Part shown: one piece after another, positions 8,930 to 17,289 of the stretch
Layout of the letters: each line of letters starts with the position of its first letter
How positions within the stretch are numbered: position 1 is the stretch's first letter
From: Pontibacillus sp. HMF3514
GTDB taxonomy: Bacteria > Bacillota > Bacilli > Bacillales > BH030062
Assembly (NCBI RefSeq): GCF_009858175.1
Contig: NZ_CP047393.1
Coordinates: 3,100,001-3,164,000 of the forward strand
Direction: 5' to 3'
Length of the DNA stretch: 64,000 nt
Position numbers and translations under genes: made by a program
The notes under the pieces: generated by a model
The model's input: the letters and a program-made list of their open reading frames with translations, nothing else
What the model was told of the DNA's origin: nothing
The model's database searches: none

Positions 8930-9367
8930 CTATTCTTTTGAAAAGGCTGAAACGGGCCCTAATTCTTCATTGAGATAATAACGAATTCGCTCACTGAAAG
9001 TTGTTAACGAAGTCCAATTTTGATTTATTGTATTATATAAATAATCATGGTCCATATTTACAAACTCTCTGACTAGAGGCTTACGCATTTGGATAATGTT
9101 TTTATAATAATCTTCCTCCTCTTCAGGAAGAACTTTTTCATCCGTTAGAATATCGATAATATCCTCATAACTACCGGGATCTCTCATAATAAAGCCATCA
9201 ATCATCATATTTCCAACATCCACAATCGACTCTACACACATTTGAGCTATTCGTTCAAGCGCTAGTTTTTCTGTAAATGTTTCAAATGTCTCGTTCTCAA
9301 AACAAGTTAACAAACCATCCAAATATTGTAATGTTTCTTCGATTTTACTTCTATCAACAAAATACAT
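8930..9367 (-). CDS. yutE: YutE, DUF86/HepT-like protein
   Basis: A 145-residue all-helical protein of the DUF86 (HepT-like) family. The C-terminal third has the family pattern R-x6-H-x-Y (REFVNMDHDY), the RNase-like motif of HepT toxins. HepT toxins normally pair with a MntA nucleotidyltransferase antitoxin gene next door; none is present here, and the gene is conserved in Bacillaceae as yutE, so a housekeeping role is more likely than an active toxin. Good ribosome site AAAGGAGAT. Confidence 0.8.
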   Translation of the reverse strand: MYFVDRSKIEETLQYLDGLLTCFENETFETFTEKLALERIAQMCVESIVDVGNMMIDGFIMRDPGSYEDIIDILTDEKVLPEEEEDYYKNIIQMRKPLVREFVNMDHDYLYNTINQNWTSLTTFSERIRYYLNEELGPVSAFSKE

Positions 9368-9510
9368 TCTCTATATCTCCTTTCACTTCAACCTTCTTCT
9401 TGTGCTATCATATCATATCTTATTCTATATAAACGCTAATTTCCATTTAAGTTCTGGTCCGTTTTCTGCTATTATATAGAAGGAAAACAAAGTATCGGGG
9501 GAAAACAACC

Positions 9511-10476
9511 ATGGATCGTGAATTAGCCTTAGAACTTGTACGTGTAACAGAAGCAGCAGCTGTAAGCTCAGCTCAATGGATGGGAAGAGGAAAGAAAAAT
9601 GAAGCAGATGATGCTGCAACTTCAGCTATGAGAGGAATGTTTGACTCCATCTCCATGGAAGGTACGGTTGTAATAGGTGAAGGTGAAAAAGACCAAGCAC
9701 CTATGCTATATATTGGAGAAGAATTAGGTAATGGTAATGGACCAGCAGTTGATATTGCAGTTGATCCACTTGAAGGTACGAACATTGTAGCGAAAGGTCA
9801 CAATAATGCAATGGCTGTCATTGCAGCAGCAGACCGTGGCGCTCTTTTACATGCACCAGATATGTATATGGAAAAGATTGCTGTCGGTAAAAAAGCTAGT
9901 GGAAAAATCAGTCTAGATGATCCGATTGAAAAAACGATTGATATTGTCGCAAAAGCTAATAATAAGCGTATTCATGATTTAACTGTTATTGTCCAGGAAC
10001 GTCCACGCCACGAAGAACTTGTTGAACGTGTTCGTGCTAAAGGTGCTCGCGTTAAATTATTTGGAGACGGTGATGTTGGTGCTTCAATTGCTACATGTCT
10101 TCCACATACAGGGGTAGACCTTTTCGTCGGTAGGGGTGGCGCTCCAGAAGGTGTTATCTCTGCAGCAGCAATTAAGTGTTTAGACGGAGATATGCAAGCT
10201 CGTCTTGTTCCTAAAAATGATGAAGAAGCACAACGCTGCATAGGTATGGGGCTTGAAGATCCAGAGCAATTATTAACATTAGATGATTTAGTTCAAAGTG
10301 ATGATGCCATTTTTGCAGCTACAGGTGTAACAGAAGGTGAGTTATTAAATGGCGTTAAGTTTCTAGGTGGCGAGTTAACTGAAACAGATTCTATCGTAAT
10401 GCGCGCTAAAACCAGAACGGTTCGCTTTATTAAAGCAAATCACCAGTTGGATCATAAGCCTAACTTCGTTTATTAA
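9511..10476 (+). CDS. glpX: Fructose-1,6-bisphosphatase class II GlpX
   Basis: A 321-residue class II fructose-1,6-bisphosphatase, hydrolysing fructose 1,6-bisphosphate to fructose 6-phosphate in gluconeogenesis. The metal and substrate signature is DIAVDPLEGTN, preceded by VVIGEGEKDQAPML; GGAPEGVISAAAIKCL and MRAKTRTVRFI lie in the C-terminal half. Length is normal. The start ATG follows CGGGGGAAAAC. It is followed after 27 bases by a DUF3055 gene on the same strand, probably in one transcript. Its place inside the yut region differs from Bacillus subtilis. Confidence 0.95.
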   Translation: MDRELALELVRVTEAAAVSSAQWMGRGKKNEADDAATSAMRGMFDSISMEGTVVIGEGEKDQAPMLYIGEELGNGNGPAVDIAVDPLEGTNIVAKGHNNAMAVIAAADRGALLHAPDMYMEKIAVGKKASGKISLDDPIEKTIDIVAKANNKRIHDLTVIVQERPRHEELVERVRAKGARVKLFGDGDVGASIATCLPHTGVDLFVGRGGAPEGVISAAAIKCLDGDMQARLVPKNDEEAQRCIGMGLEDPEQLLTLDDLVQSDDAIFAATGVTEGELLNGVKFLGGELTETDSIVMRAKTRTVRFIKANHQLDHKPNFVY

Positions 10477-10503
10477 AAATTACACCCAAGGAGGTTGTAA
10501 AAC

Positions 10504-10773
10504 ATGTCCGAAGACCAATTTTTTCTATATGATGATCAAGAGGAAACAAACACACGTTTTGTTAGTTTTATGGGAGAAGCCCATCGGTACGATTTGGCCA
10601 TTATGACAACAGACCGGTATTATGGCAAAAAAATTGTTCTCGATCTCCAAGGAAGTCATTATGCTATTATCGGCCAAGATGATGTAGAAGAGCCCGGCTA
10701 TTTGGAACATGTATATAACCTCACTGAAGTAGAAGCCGAAGAACTACGGGAATTTTTAAGACAAGTTATATAG
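10504..10773 (+). CDS. DUF3055 family small protein
   Basis: An 89-residue cytoplasmic protein that fits DUF3055, a Firmicutes family of unknown function (FFLYDDQEETNTRFVSFMGE, then TTDRYYGKKIVLDLQG). Mixed alpha/beta composition; no catalytic motif. Strong ribosome site AAGGAGG at 10490-10496. It follows glpX closely and ends at a strong terminator, so it is probably the last gene of the glpX transcript. Confidence 0.75.
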   Translation: MSEDQFFLYDDQEETNTRFVSFMGEAHRYDLAIMTTDRYYGKKIVLDLQGSHYAIIGQDDVEEPGYLEHVYNLTEVEAEELREFLRQVI

Positions 10774-10795
10774 GAATCGTTCTATCAATAATAAG

Positions 10796-10837
10796 AAACC
10801 CTCTTTTGGTTTAAACTAAGCCAAAGGAGGGTTTTTT
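10796..10837 (+). terminator. Terminator hairpin whose 3' arm holds the next gene's ribosome site
   Basis: AAACCCTCTTTTGG (10796-10809) pairs with CCAAAGGAGGGTTT (10821-10834), followed by T3. The 3' arm includes AAAGGAGGG, the only ribosome site for the ATG at 10838. The T run ends at that ATG. Confidence 0.85.
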
Positions 10838-11140
10838 ATGTCTGATGAAAAAGAAGAACGTTACTCGGACTTTGCGAATGTTGAAGCTATGCGAAATTAC
10901 CTGACTCCTGAACAGCTACCTGAAGGACCTTATGGCGCACCACGCAATAAATATGAGCCTGTAGAAAATAAAAGTACACCTTGGAAACCTGGTCAACGCT
11001 ATTACAGTGCCTTTAACTATGAAAACAAATCACTCCACAAGGATCTACAACGTCTTGACCCAGGTTCCCACCCAACCCACGACCATCCTGATGAAGAAGT
11101 TAAACCTTCTATCGAAAATCAAAGAACAGATGAGTCCTAA
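10838..11140 (+). CDS. Conserved hydrophilic hypothetical protein (100 aa)
   Basis: A hydrophilic 100-residue protein without membrane segments, rich in Pro, Asn, Glu and Tyr (EGPYGAPRNKYEPVENK, STPWKPGQRYYSAFNYENK). It is probably mostly disordered. I cannot name it. Its ribosome site lies in the 3' arm of the preceding terminator, so translation would need either readthrough that melts the hairpin or a transcript starting inside it. A spore-related role is conceivable from the neighbourhood but not shown. Confidence 0.6.
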   Translation: MSDEKEERYSDFANVEAMRNYLTPEQLPEGPYGAPRNKYEPVENKSTPWKPGQRYYSAFNYENKSLHKDLQRLDPGSHPTHDHPDEEVKPSIENQRTDES

Positions 11141-11172
11141 AAAAGAAAGTGTGGGATAAGGATGATCGGTTA

Positions 11173-11276
11173 AGTTCGTCACATCCTGTGACAACACCGA
11201 TCTGACCTACATCCTGTAGGCCCAAGTTCGTCACGTCCTGTGACAACACCGATCTGACCTACATCCTGTAGGCCCA
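11173..11276 (+). repeat. Two tandem copies of a 52-bp unit with hairpins
   Basis: Unit 1 is 11173-11224 and unit 2 is 11225-11276, differing at one base (A or G in GTCAC[A/G]TCC). Each unit holds two small perfect hairpins, GTCAC-ATCCT-GTGAC and CCTACA-TCC-TGTAGG. Located between convergent genes. Confidence 0.9.
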
Positions 11277-11311
11277 AAAAACCAGACAAGCTAAAAAGCT
11301 GTCTGGTTTTT
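11277..11311. terminator. Bidirectional terminator between the 100-aa gene and yutD
   Basis: AAAACCAGACA...TGTCTGGTTTTT around an AGCT-AAAA-AGCT core. Confidence 0.85.
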
Positions 11312-11585
11312 ATTCATCTACTTTTTTGATAACAAAGTGCGCACAACCAAAATTGCAATATTCTAACAAATAATCATTTAAGGTACTAATTTTGGTATCA
11401 AATGTTGCTTTTGGATTTTGGTCATCATAAAAGCCACGAAGTCGCAGTTGACCGTATCCCCAGTCACCGACAATAAAATCATATTTACTTAAAATATCAC
11501 TGAAACGTTCTTCAAATGCTTCTTCTTGGAAGCCATCTTTTTCATTATGAATTAGATCATATTTTTTCCCTTGAATCTCAATCAC
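11310..11585 (-). CDS. yutD: YutD family protein
   Basis: A 91-residue YutD-family protein; function unknown, cytoplasmic. Family landmarks are FEERFSDILSKYDFIVGDWGYGQ, QLRLRGFYDD and the Cys-containing end YLLEYCNFGCAHFVIKK. I prefer the GTG at 11585, giving M-I-E-I-Q like the Bacillus protein, over the GTG at 11594, because the ribosome site AGAGGTGAT runs into the earlier GTG. It sits between the yutE and yutC homologues, as in Bacillus subtilis. Confidence 0.85.
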   Translation of the reverse strand: MIEIQGKKYDLIHNEKDGFQEEAFEERFSDILSKYDFIVGDWGYGQLRLRGFYDDQNPKATFDTKISTLNDYLLEYCNFGCAHFVIKKVDE

Positions 11586-11741
11586 GTCGATCACCTCTTA
11601 TGCTTCTTCTAGTGTATCATATTTTGGATTTTTTTACTTTTATAATTTCATACTGGAGAACATTTTCTAGCATGAAGATTTTATTATGACTCAAGCTATA
11701 GATGAGGAGAGGAACATTATAATTGCATAGGAGGGTTTCCA

Positions 11742-12422
11742 TTGAACTACAAAAGTTGGTTATCAACTACAGCTTTAGCAGCGACAATACTTGTATCAGG
11801 CTGTGCAGGCAATGATAACGGTAATGAAGGTGCCTTGGACATGGGTGACAATAATAACGGCTATAACAATGTAGGGTTTGATCAAGACCAATCATTGAAT
11901 AGTAGTTATCAGTCTCAGAAAGACGATCGTAATGATGCTCGTACAGACCGATTCGGATATGTTCGATATACAAAGGATCAGGTAGGCAACAATGATGAGG
12001 AAATTCGCTACGGTATCATGGATCGTGAACAGGTTTCTGACTTAATTACACGATATATGCTTCAAGGCGAGGGCATTAAAGATGCAGCAACATTAGTGAC
12101 CGATTCTGAAGTATTAGTTGCTTATACACCTGAAGGTAACATGGACCGTAACCGCGCAGCAGATATGGCTAAGAAGAATGCAATGTCTGTTGTACCTCGA
12201 TATTATGAGGTTTATGTATCTGACCAACAGAACATGTATCGTGAGCTTGCAACATTAAGTAATATGAGAACAGGCGACCGCGAATACCGAGACTCAATTG
12301 AATCTGTCATAGACCAAATGAAAAAATCGCCTCAAGGTGAACAAATGTATAACGATGAAACGAAGTCTAAAAAAGACAAACGTGATGTAGAAAAAGAACA
12401 AGGTAGCATGATGGGCCAATAA
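11742..12422 (+). CDS. yutC: YutC, sporulation-type lipoprotein of the YhcN/YlaJ family
   Basis: A 226-residue lipoprotein. The signal peptide ends in lipobox LVSGC (Cys at residue 21), followed by an Asn/Gly/Asp-rich linker and a YhcN/YlaJ domain (about residues 80-165). These proteins are found in spore membranes and cortex; the role is unclear. Start is TTG at 11742 with AGGAGGG at 11729-11735. In Bacillus subtilis lipA (lipoyl synthase) follows yutC; here lytH comes next, so lipA is missing from this place. Confidence 0.82.
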   Translation: MNYKSWLSTTALAATILVSGCAGNDNGNEGALDMGDNNNGYNNVGFDQDQSLNSSYQSQKDDRNDARTDRFGYVRYTKDQVGNNDEEIRYGIMDREQVSDLITRYMLQGEGIKDAATLVTDSEVLVAYTPEGNMDRNRAADMAKKNAMSVVPRYYEVYVSDQQNMYRELATLSNMRTGDREYRDSIESVIDQMKKSPQGEQMYNDETKSKKDKRDVEKEQGSMMGQ

Positions 12423-12437
12423 AAGCTACCCCACATA

Positions 12438-12475
12438 GAGCTTCAAATCATATGGGATTTGAAGCTCTTCTTTAT
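12438..12475 (+). terminator. Terminator of yutC
   Basis: AGAGCTTCAAATC...GATTTGAAGCTCT then TCTTTAT. The stem is strong; the T tract is imperfect. Confidence 0.7.
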
Positions 12476-12577
12476 GTTGTCATATCCCCTTAAATTTTAA
12501 AGATTTACCAATCATGTTTTCAACTATGTTACCGCAAACTACCTTATATAAGAGCTTATATGTGGAGGTGAACAACT

Positions 12578-13549
12578 GTGATAAATCAATTCGGGGGCGT
12601 CATCGTCCTTATCATTTGCTTAATTGTTCCAACAATATCGCAAGCTGAGCCTGAACAAGATCCATATAAACAAAAAATGGACTTATTTAAAAGTATGGAA
12701 ACATTAACGCAGATTCCTTGGTATTACTTAGCTGCGATTGATCAATATGAAAAGCATATCCATAAATCTCATGCCTCTGATGACCTGATTTCCATCACCT
12801 TCCCTTCTCCCCTTTGGAATGGGGCTCAATCAACAGAGGATCGACCGCTAACTGTAAGTGAAATTGAAGTTCTAGGCGGAATTGGAAAAGATGGTGATGG
12901 TGATGATATAGCCGATCGGACAAATGATTACGATATTTTATATACAATGGCAGATTGGATCAAACAGTATGGTACATCTAAACAAGACATTAAAATAGCC
13001 ATCTGGAATTATTATCAACGAGAATTATCCGTGCAAACAATCATGAATACAGCAAAGGTGTATGAAAAATTTAATACAATAGATCTTCAAAATCACATGT
13101 TCCCTGTCCCTCTATATCATAACTATAGTTATAAAAATACGTGGGGAGATGCACGTGGATTTGGTGGAAGAAGAATTCATGAAGGCACCGATATATTTGC
13201 TAGCTATGGGGTCCCTGTTAGAGCAACATCTTATGGGGTTGTAGAAATGAAAGGATGGAACCGTTACGGTGGTTGGAGAATTGGTGTGCGCGATATCAAT
13301 AACATATACCATTATTTTGCTCACTTAAACGGATTTGAAAAAGGTGTGAAGGTTGGACAAGTTGTAAAACCAGGTGATGTTATTGGTTATGTAGGTGCCA
13401 CTGGATATGGTCCACCAGGCACGTCTGGGAAGTTCCCGCCTCACCTCCATTATGGAATGTATAGAGATAACGGATATAGTGAGTGGTCATTTGATCCCTA
13501 CCCTTATTTAAGGAAATGGGAACGAGAGACACGAAAACTAAAAAAATAA
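12578..13549 (+). CDS. lytH: LytH/YunA, M23 peptidase of the spore cortex
   Basis: A 323-residue exported peptidase. The signal peptide covers about residues 1-24 (ending in ISQAEP). A linker domain follows, then an M23/LytM zinc peptidase domain in the last 130 residues: GRRIHEGTDIFA (first zinc ligands), HYFAHLNGF and PPHLHYGMY (HxH). LytH cuts the L-Ala-D-Glu bond in cortex peptidoglycan during sporulation, leaving single L-Ala side chains. Start GTG at 12578 has a good GGAGGTGA site. It keeps its conserved position between yutC and the yun genes. Confidence 0.88.
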   Translation: MINQFGGVIVLIICLIVPTISQAEPEQDPYKQKMDLFKSMETLTQIPWYYLAAIDQYEKHIHKSHASDDLISITFPSPLWNGAQSTEDRPLTVSEIEVLGGIGKDGDGDDIADRTNDYDILYTMADWIKQYGTSKQDIKIAIWNYYQRELSVQTIMNTAKVYEKFNTIDLQNHMFPVPLYHNYSYKNTWGDARGFGGRRIHEGTDIFASYGVPVRATSYGVVEMKGWNRYGGWRIGVRDINNIYHYFAHLNGFEKGVKVGQVVKPGDVIGYVGATGYGPPGTSGKFPPHLHYGMYRDNGYSEWSFDPYPYLRKWERETRKLKK

Positions 13550-13551
13550 AA

Positions 13552-13585
13552 AAAGGATTGGATGCTAAATGCACCCAATCCTTTA
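13552..13585. terminator. Bidirectional terminator between lytH and metS
   Basis: AAAGGATTGG...CCAATCCTTT, with A/T runs on both sides, between convergent transcripts. Confidence 0.85.
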
Positions 13586-13588
13586 GTT

Positions 13589-13693
13589 TTAATCATTACT
13601 AGGTGTTTTCACTGCATTAATTATACTTGCAGCTAAACCTCCCCAGATTAGTACCATACTAATAACCATCATGATAATTGCACTCACGCTCAT
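13589..13693 (-). CDS. MetS-type small subunit of an NSS transporter (34 aa)
   Basis: A 34-residue single-membrane-span peptide (VSAIIMMVISMVLIWGG at its core). Its ATG at 13693 overlaps the stop of the upstream symporter (TAATG), and a ribosome site AAGGAGG lies inside the end of that gene at 13704-13710. This matches the MetS small subunit that accompanies methionine/alanine importers of the sodium:neurotransmitter symporter family, first known from Corynebacterium MetPS. Identification rests on size, single span and position. Confidence 0.85.
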   Translation of the reverse strand: MSVSAIIMMVISMVLIWGGLAASIINAVKTPSND

Positions 13694-15210
13694 TAGCCAC
13701 TAACCTCCTTATCTGAGTTAACGCTCGTTTCCTTTCCACCTCTCCATTTGAAGAGTGAGAAAACAACTGCAAAGACAATAACTAGGGCTAATGCACCCAT
13801 ACCCCAAGGTCCAACTACAGCAAGCGGATAACCATCAACATACGGTGCTGTAAAGTCGTTCTTCAGTTGTAATATCATCATATATCCTAATAGGACTGGT
13901 GTAATAACCGTTAAACAAATCGTCCACCATGCACCAAGACGAATTTGAGATAAACCATCTGCATGATCTTTCAATGTTTTTACTTTGCGAATTGCCCAGG
14001 CAATAAGAATAACCTCGAGTAAACCACCCAGACCAACTCCAACAGTTAGAACATAACGGTCAACAGCTGTTAAGAAGTGTGCTCCACCTTGTGTAGCGTA
14101 AACTAACGAAATAAGAGCAGATAAACCGCCACCGATCGCTACAGCTTTTGTACGAGTAATATTGAACTTCTCTTGGAATGCCAGAATGTATGTTTCACAA
14201 ATGGATATAAGTGAAGATAATCCTGCTAGTACTAAGGAAGCAAAGAATAAGAATCCAAAAAATCCATTTAAGAACGGCATTTCATTAATAATTTGCGGGA
14301 AGACTGCGAACGCTAGTCCAACTCCAGCTCCAGCAAAATCATCAATTCCACCACCAGTTGTGACTGCTACGAAACCAATCGCACTGAATACACCAATACC
14401 AGCAAGTAATTCAAAACCAGAGTTACTTAAACCAGTAATGAATGCGTTGTTCGTAATATCAGATTTTTTCGGTAAATAACTTGAATACGTGATCATAATT
14501 GCAAAACAGATAGACAAGCTGAAGAAAATTTGAGTATAAGCAGCTGTCCATACAGTTGGATCAGTCAACTGAGACCAATTAGGTTGGAAGAATGCATTTA
14601 AGCCTTCTGCAGCACCTTCTAGTGTTACTGCACGGATAACAATAATTAAGAATAAGACCACAAGTGTAGGTATGAAAACTTTATTTGCAGCTTCTACACC
14701 CTTTTTAATTCCTTTAAATAAAACACTTAATACGACAGCCCATACGATAATCAATGGGAAAAGCACTCCAGGGACTAGACTCCCCATTTGTGTTGGAGGA
14801 TCACTGACTTGCAAATAATCCGCGAATAAGAATGCTTGAGTATCACTTCCCCAAGATAGGTTAAAGGAAAACCAAGCATATGCTAATGCCCAACCGATAA
14901 TAACGGCGTAGTATGTTGATATCCCAAATGAGACAAATACTTGGAACCAACCGAGAGCTTCAGACTTTTTATTTAACCTTGCAAAGGTTAATGGTGATGA
15001 ACCGCGGAACTTATGTCCCATAGTAAATTCCATAATCAGGATCGGAATCCCAGCTGTAAATAGTGCAATTAAATAAGGTAAGAAGAATGCTCCTCCACCG
15101 TTGTCATAAGCAACATATGGGAATCGCCAAATGTTACCTAGACCAATAGCAGAACCAACTGCCGCCAATATAAATCCGGCGCGTGTTCCCCATTGTGATC
15201 GATTTTCCAT
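13693..15210 (-). CDS. Sodium-dependent amino acid transporter, NSS family (MetP-like)
   Basis: A 505-residue membrane protein with about 12 spans. The NSS signature is at the N-terminus (WGTRAGFILAAVGSAIGLGN, then WRFPY), with the unwound TM1 sodium/substrate site. Members take up neutral amino acids with Na+. The adjoining MetS-type small subunit points to methionine or alanine as substrate. Good ribosome site (GGGGAGGTC). It has its own sigma-A promoter with a hairpin between promoter and start. Confidence 0.88.
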   Translation of the reverse strand: MENRSQWGTRAGFILAAVGSAIGLGNIWRFPYVAYDNGGGAFFLPYLIALFTAGIPILIMEFTMGHKFRGSSPLTFARLNKKSEALGWFQVFVSFGISTYYAVIIGWALAYAWFSFNLSWGSDTQAFLFADYLQVSDPPTQMGSLVPGVLFPLIIVWAVVLSVLFKGIKKGVEAANKVFIPTLVVLFLIIVIRAVTLEGAAEGLNAFFQPNWSQLTDPTVWTAAYTQIFFSLSICFAIMITYSSYLPKKSDITNNAFITGLSNSGFELLAGIGVFSAIGFVAVTTGGGIDDFAGAGVGLAFAVFPQIINEMPFLNGFFGFLFFASLVLAGLSSLISICETYILAFQEKFNITRTKAVAIGGGLSALISLVYATQGGAHFLTAVDRYVLTVGVGLGGLLEVILIAWAIRKVKTLKDHADGLSQIRLGAWWTICLTVITPVLLGYMMILQLKNDFTAPYVDGYPLAVVGPWGMGALALVIVFAVVFSLFKWRGGKETSVNSDKEVSG

Positions 15211-15241
15211 AGAAAGACCTCCCCTTCAATCTTTCCTCATA

Positions 15242-15265
15242 AAAAATAAGCATATGCTTATTTTT
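15242..15265 (-). promoter_or_regulatory. Perfect palindrome in the leader of the NSS transporter gene
   Basis: AAAAATAAGCATATGCTTATTTTT, a 24-base perfect palindrome ending in T, sits between the promoter and the ribosome site. It could be a weak attenuator or an operator. Confidence 0.45.
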
Positions 15266-15313
15266 GTATGAGAATGTTCAAATTTTCTGATTATTTCCGC
15301 TGTTTCAGTATTG

Positions 15314-15342
15314 ATTATAGCGAGTCCAAACACTCTTGTAAA
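15314..15342 (-). promoter_or_regulatory. Sigma-A promoter of the NSS transporter gene
   Basis: On the reverse strand TTTACA, 17-base spacer, TATAAT. The leader to the ATG at 15210 is about 100 bases. Confidence 0.7.
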
Positions 15343-15523
15343 GGTAATGTTTTAATTTTCAGTATTTTCTAATTATGACTTTTGGTCTATACACTGATAT
15401 TAGTGGGTTTTAGTTTTAATGGAAATTATATCCTTTCATCTGTAAAGTACGTGTGGAGTGTACGAATTTGCATGATAAGGTCCATCTTTCTGGATGATCT
15501 TCCCTGCTCCTGCGCGGAGCTCC

Positions 15524-15562
15524 CATGAAAAAAACCAGCAATCATATACATGATTACTGGCT
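15524..15562 (-). terminator. Terminator of the NhaC-family gene
   Basis: On the reverse strand AGCCAGTAATCATG...CATGATTGCTGG then T7. The rest of the gap 15343-15523 shows nothing identifiable apart from a short GC-rich stretch (15498-15525). Confidence 0.85.
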
Positions 15563-15569
15563 AATAAAG

Positions 15570-17126
15570 TTATTCTTCTATACTATTTTGTTTTGGCTGA
15601 AACAAAAGAACAACTGCAAGCACAATCACTAATGTGACAACTAGAGAAAGAATTGTACTTGTAGTAAATCCAAAGATCACATACCCTACTGAAGCAGCAA
15701 GCGCTCCAATTAATGCATATGGTAGCTGTGTCATAACGTGATCAATATGGTTAGATCCCGCTCCTGTTGAAGACAAGATCGTTGTATCTGAAATTGGTGA
15801 ACAATGGTCTCCAAACACACTACCTGCCAATACGGCAGCAAGAGATGGTAAGAACATCGCTACGTCTAAAGTAGCAGCAATTTCTCCTGCGATCGGAAGC
15901 ATAATTCCAAATGTACCCCAAGAAGTTCCTGTTGCGAAAGCCATAAATCCAGCTACGATAAACATCATAAATGGCAAGAATGTTGGACTAATATTAGCAT
16001 TTTTTACTTGTTCCGCTAAATATTCGCCAGTTCCCATAGAACCAATAATCGTTCCAATCATCCAAGCTAAAACTAAGATGTAAATAGCCGGAAGCATCGC
16101 TTTAATTCCTTCAACAACTACTTTGCCTGTAGAAGATTTTGACCCTTGTAAGAACATATAAAGAACCAGTCCGCTTAATGCAGCAAATAGGCCACCGTAG
16201 AATAAGGAACGGTTTACGTTCGTATTTGCAAAGATGCTTAGAATGGATACTTCTTCTTCAGCTGGTGTGCCTTGAATACCAGTGATAAACATGGTAGTCA
16301 CTGTAGCCACGATTAAAACAAGAATTGGAATGATTAGATGATAAATTTTACCTCTTTGAGTTGCCTTAAATTCATTATTCAGATCTCCTGGCACTTCTTT
16401 ACTTGGATCCACTAGCTCGCCTGTAGTTTGTGCTTTTTCTTCGTGTTTTCTCATAGCGCCAATATCAAAATTACGATAAATCATTAAGAATACTAAGAAT
16501 ATAGCACCAAACACGTAGAAGTTCATTGGGATCATACGAAGAAATGCTTCAAGTTCTCCATACCCCGTGATCTCCTGCGTCGCAATAATTGTACCAATCA
16601 ACCCAATGATATATGCACCCCAACTTGAGATTGGAGATACAACTGTAATTGGAGCTGATGTTGAGTCAATAATATAGGCTAACTTCGCACGAGAAACGTT
16701 ATAACGGTCTGTTAAAGGACGAGCGACTTGGCCGACAGCTAAGCTGTTGAAATAATCATCAATGAAAATGATAAGACCTAATATCCCCGGCATAGTCTGT
16801 GCGCCCTTACGAGTGCGAATACGGTGAATAGCCCACTCTCCAAAAGCAGCACTTCCGCCTGAAGCAGTCATAAAGGCAGTTGTAATGCCTAATAAGATAA
16901 GAAAGCTTAATAATTGAATGCTGCCAACCTGAAGATCTCCATCAACATAGAATATCTGTGAGAAGCTCATCCATATTTCATTAAATGATGGCACGATATT
17001 AAAGCTATTTAACATGAATGCTCCGACAACAATGCCTGCTCCTAAAGAAAGTAAAACCTGTCTTGTTAGTAACACAAGAACAAGCATAATGATTGGTGGA
17101 ATGAGTGAAAGAATTCCAAATTCCAT
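15570..17126 (-). CDS. NhaC-family antiporter, predicted lysine transporter
   Basis: A 518-residue membrane protein with about 11-12 spans of the NhaC Na+/H+ antiporter family. Landmarks include FIDDYFNSLAVGQVARPLTDR, SAPITVVSPISSWGAYIIG and FGDHCSPISDTTILSSTGAG. Although such proteins are often annotated as sodium/proton antiporters, this gene is preceded by a lysine riboswitch, so lysine uptake is the better functional guess; NhaC-like genes under L-box control have been proposed as lysine transporters (LysW) by comparative genomics. Ribosome site AGGAGGGAAC. Confidence 0.85.
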   Translation of the reverse strand: MEFGILSLIPPIIMLVLVLLTRQVLLSLGAGIVVGAFMLNSFNIVPSFNEIWMSFSQIFYVDGDLQVGSIQLLSFLILLGITTAFMTASGGSAAFGEWAIHRIRTRKGAQTMPGILGLIIFIDDYFNSLAVGQVARPLTDRYNVSRAKLAYIIDSTSAPITVVSPISSWGAYIIGLIGTIIATQEITGYGELEAFLRMIPMNFYVFGAIFLVFLMIYRNFDIGAMRKHEEKAQTTGELVDPSKEVPGDLNNEFKATQRGKIYHLIIPILVLIVATVTTMFITGIQGTPAEEEVSILSIFANTNVNRSLFYGGLFAALSGLVLYMFLQGSKSSTGKVVVEGIKAMLPAIYILVLAWMIGTIIGSMGTGEYLAEQVKNANISPTFLPFMMFIVAGFMAFATGTSWGTFGIMLPIAGEIAATLDVAMFLPSLAAVLAGSVFGDHCSPISDTTILSSTGAGSNHIDHVMTQLPYALIGALAASVGYVIFGFTTSTILSLVVTLVIVLAVVLLFQPKQNSIEE

Positions 17127-17240
17127 TTTGTTCCCTCCTATTGTTTTTAAATAAGTACCTATCCTCTTATAGGATGGCCTGAAGGAACGATGGACATGTA
17201 GATGCTGTGTACTGAAGTTTTTTAGAGGAATATAATAAAA

Positions 17241-17283
17241 AAACAGGCAATGATAGAGTCAATAACTATCATTACCTGCTTTT
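17241..17283 (-). terminator. Terminator of the lysine riboswitch
   Basis: On the reverse strand CAGGTAATGATAG...CTATCATTGCCTG then T7, between aptamer and gene. Confidence 0.9.
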
Positions 17284-17289
17284 AAGAAG

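Noticed and set aside
8930-9367. Toxin-antitoxin system built on the HepT-like YutE
   Set aside because: No MntA-type nucleotidyltransferase gene adjoins it and the gene is a conserved yut-region member.
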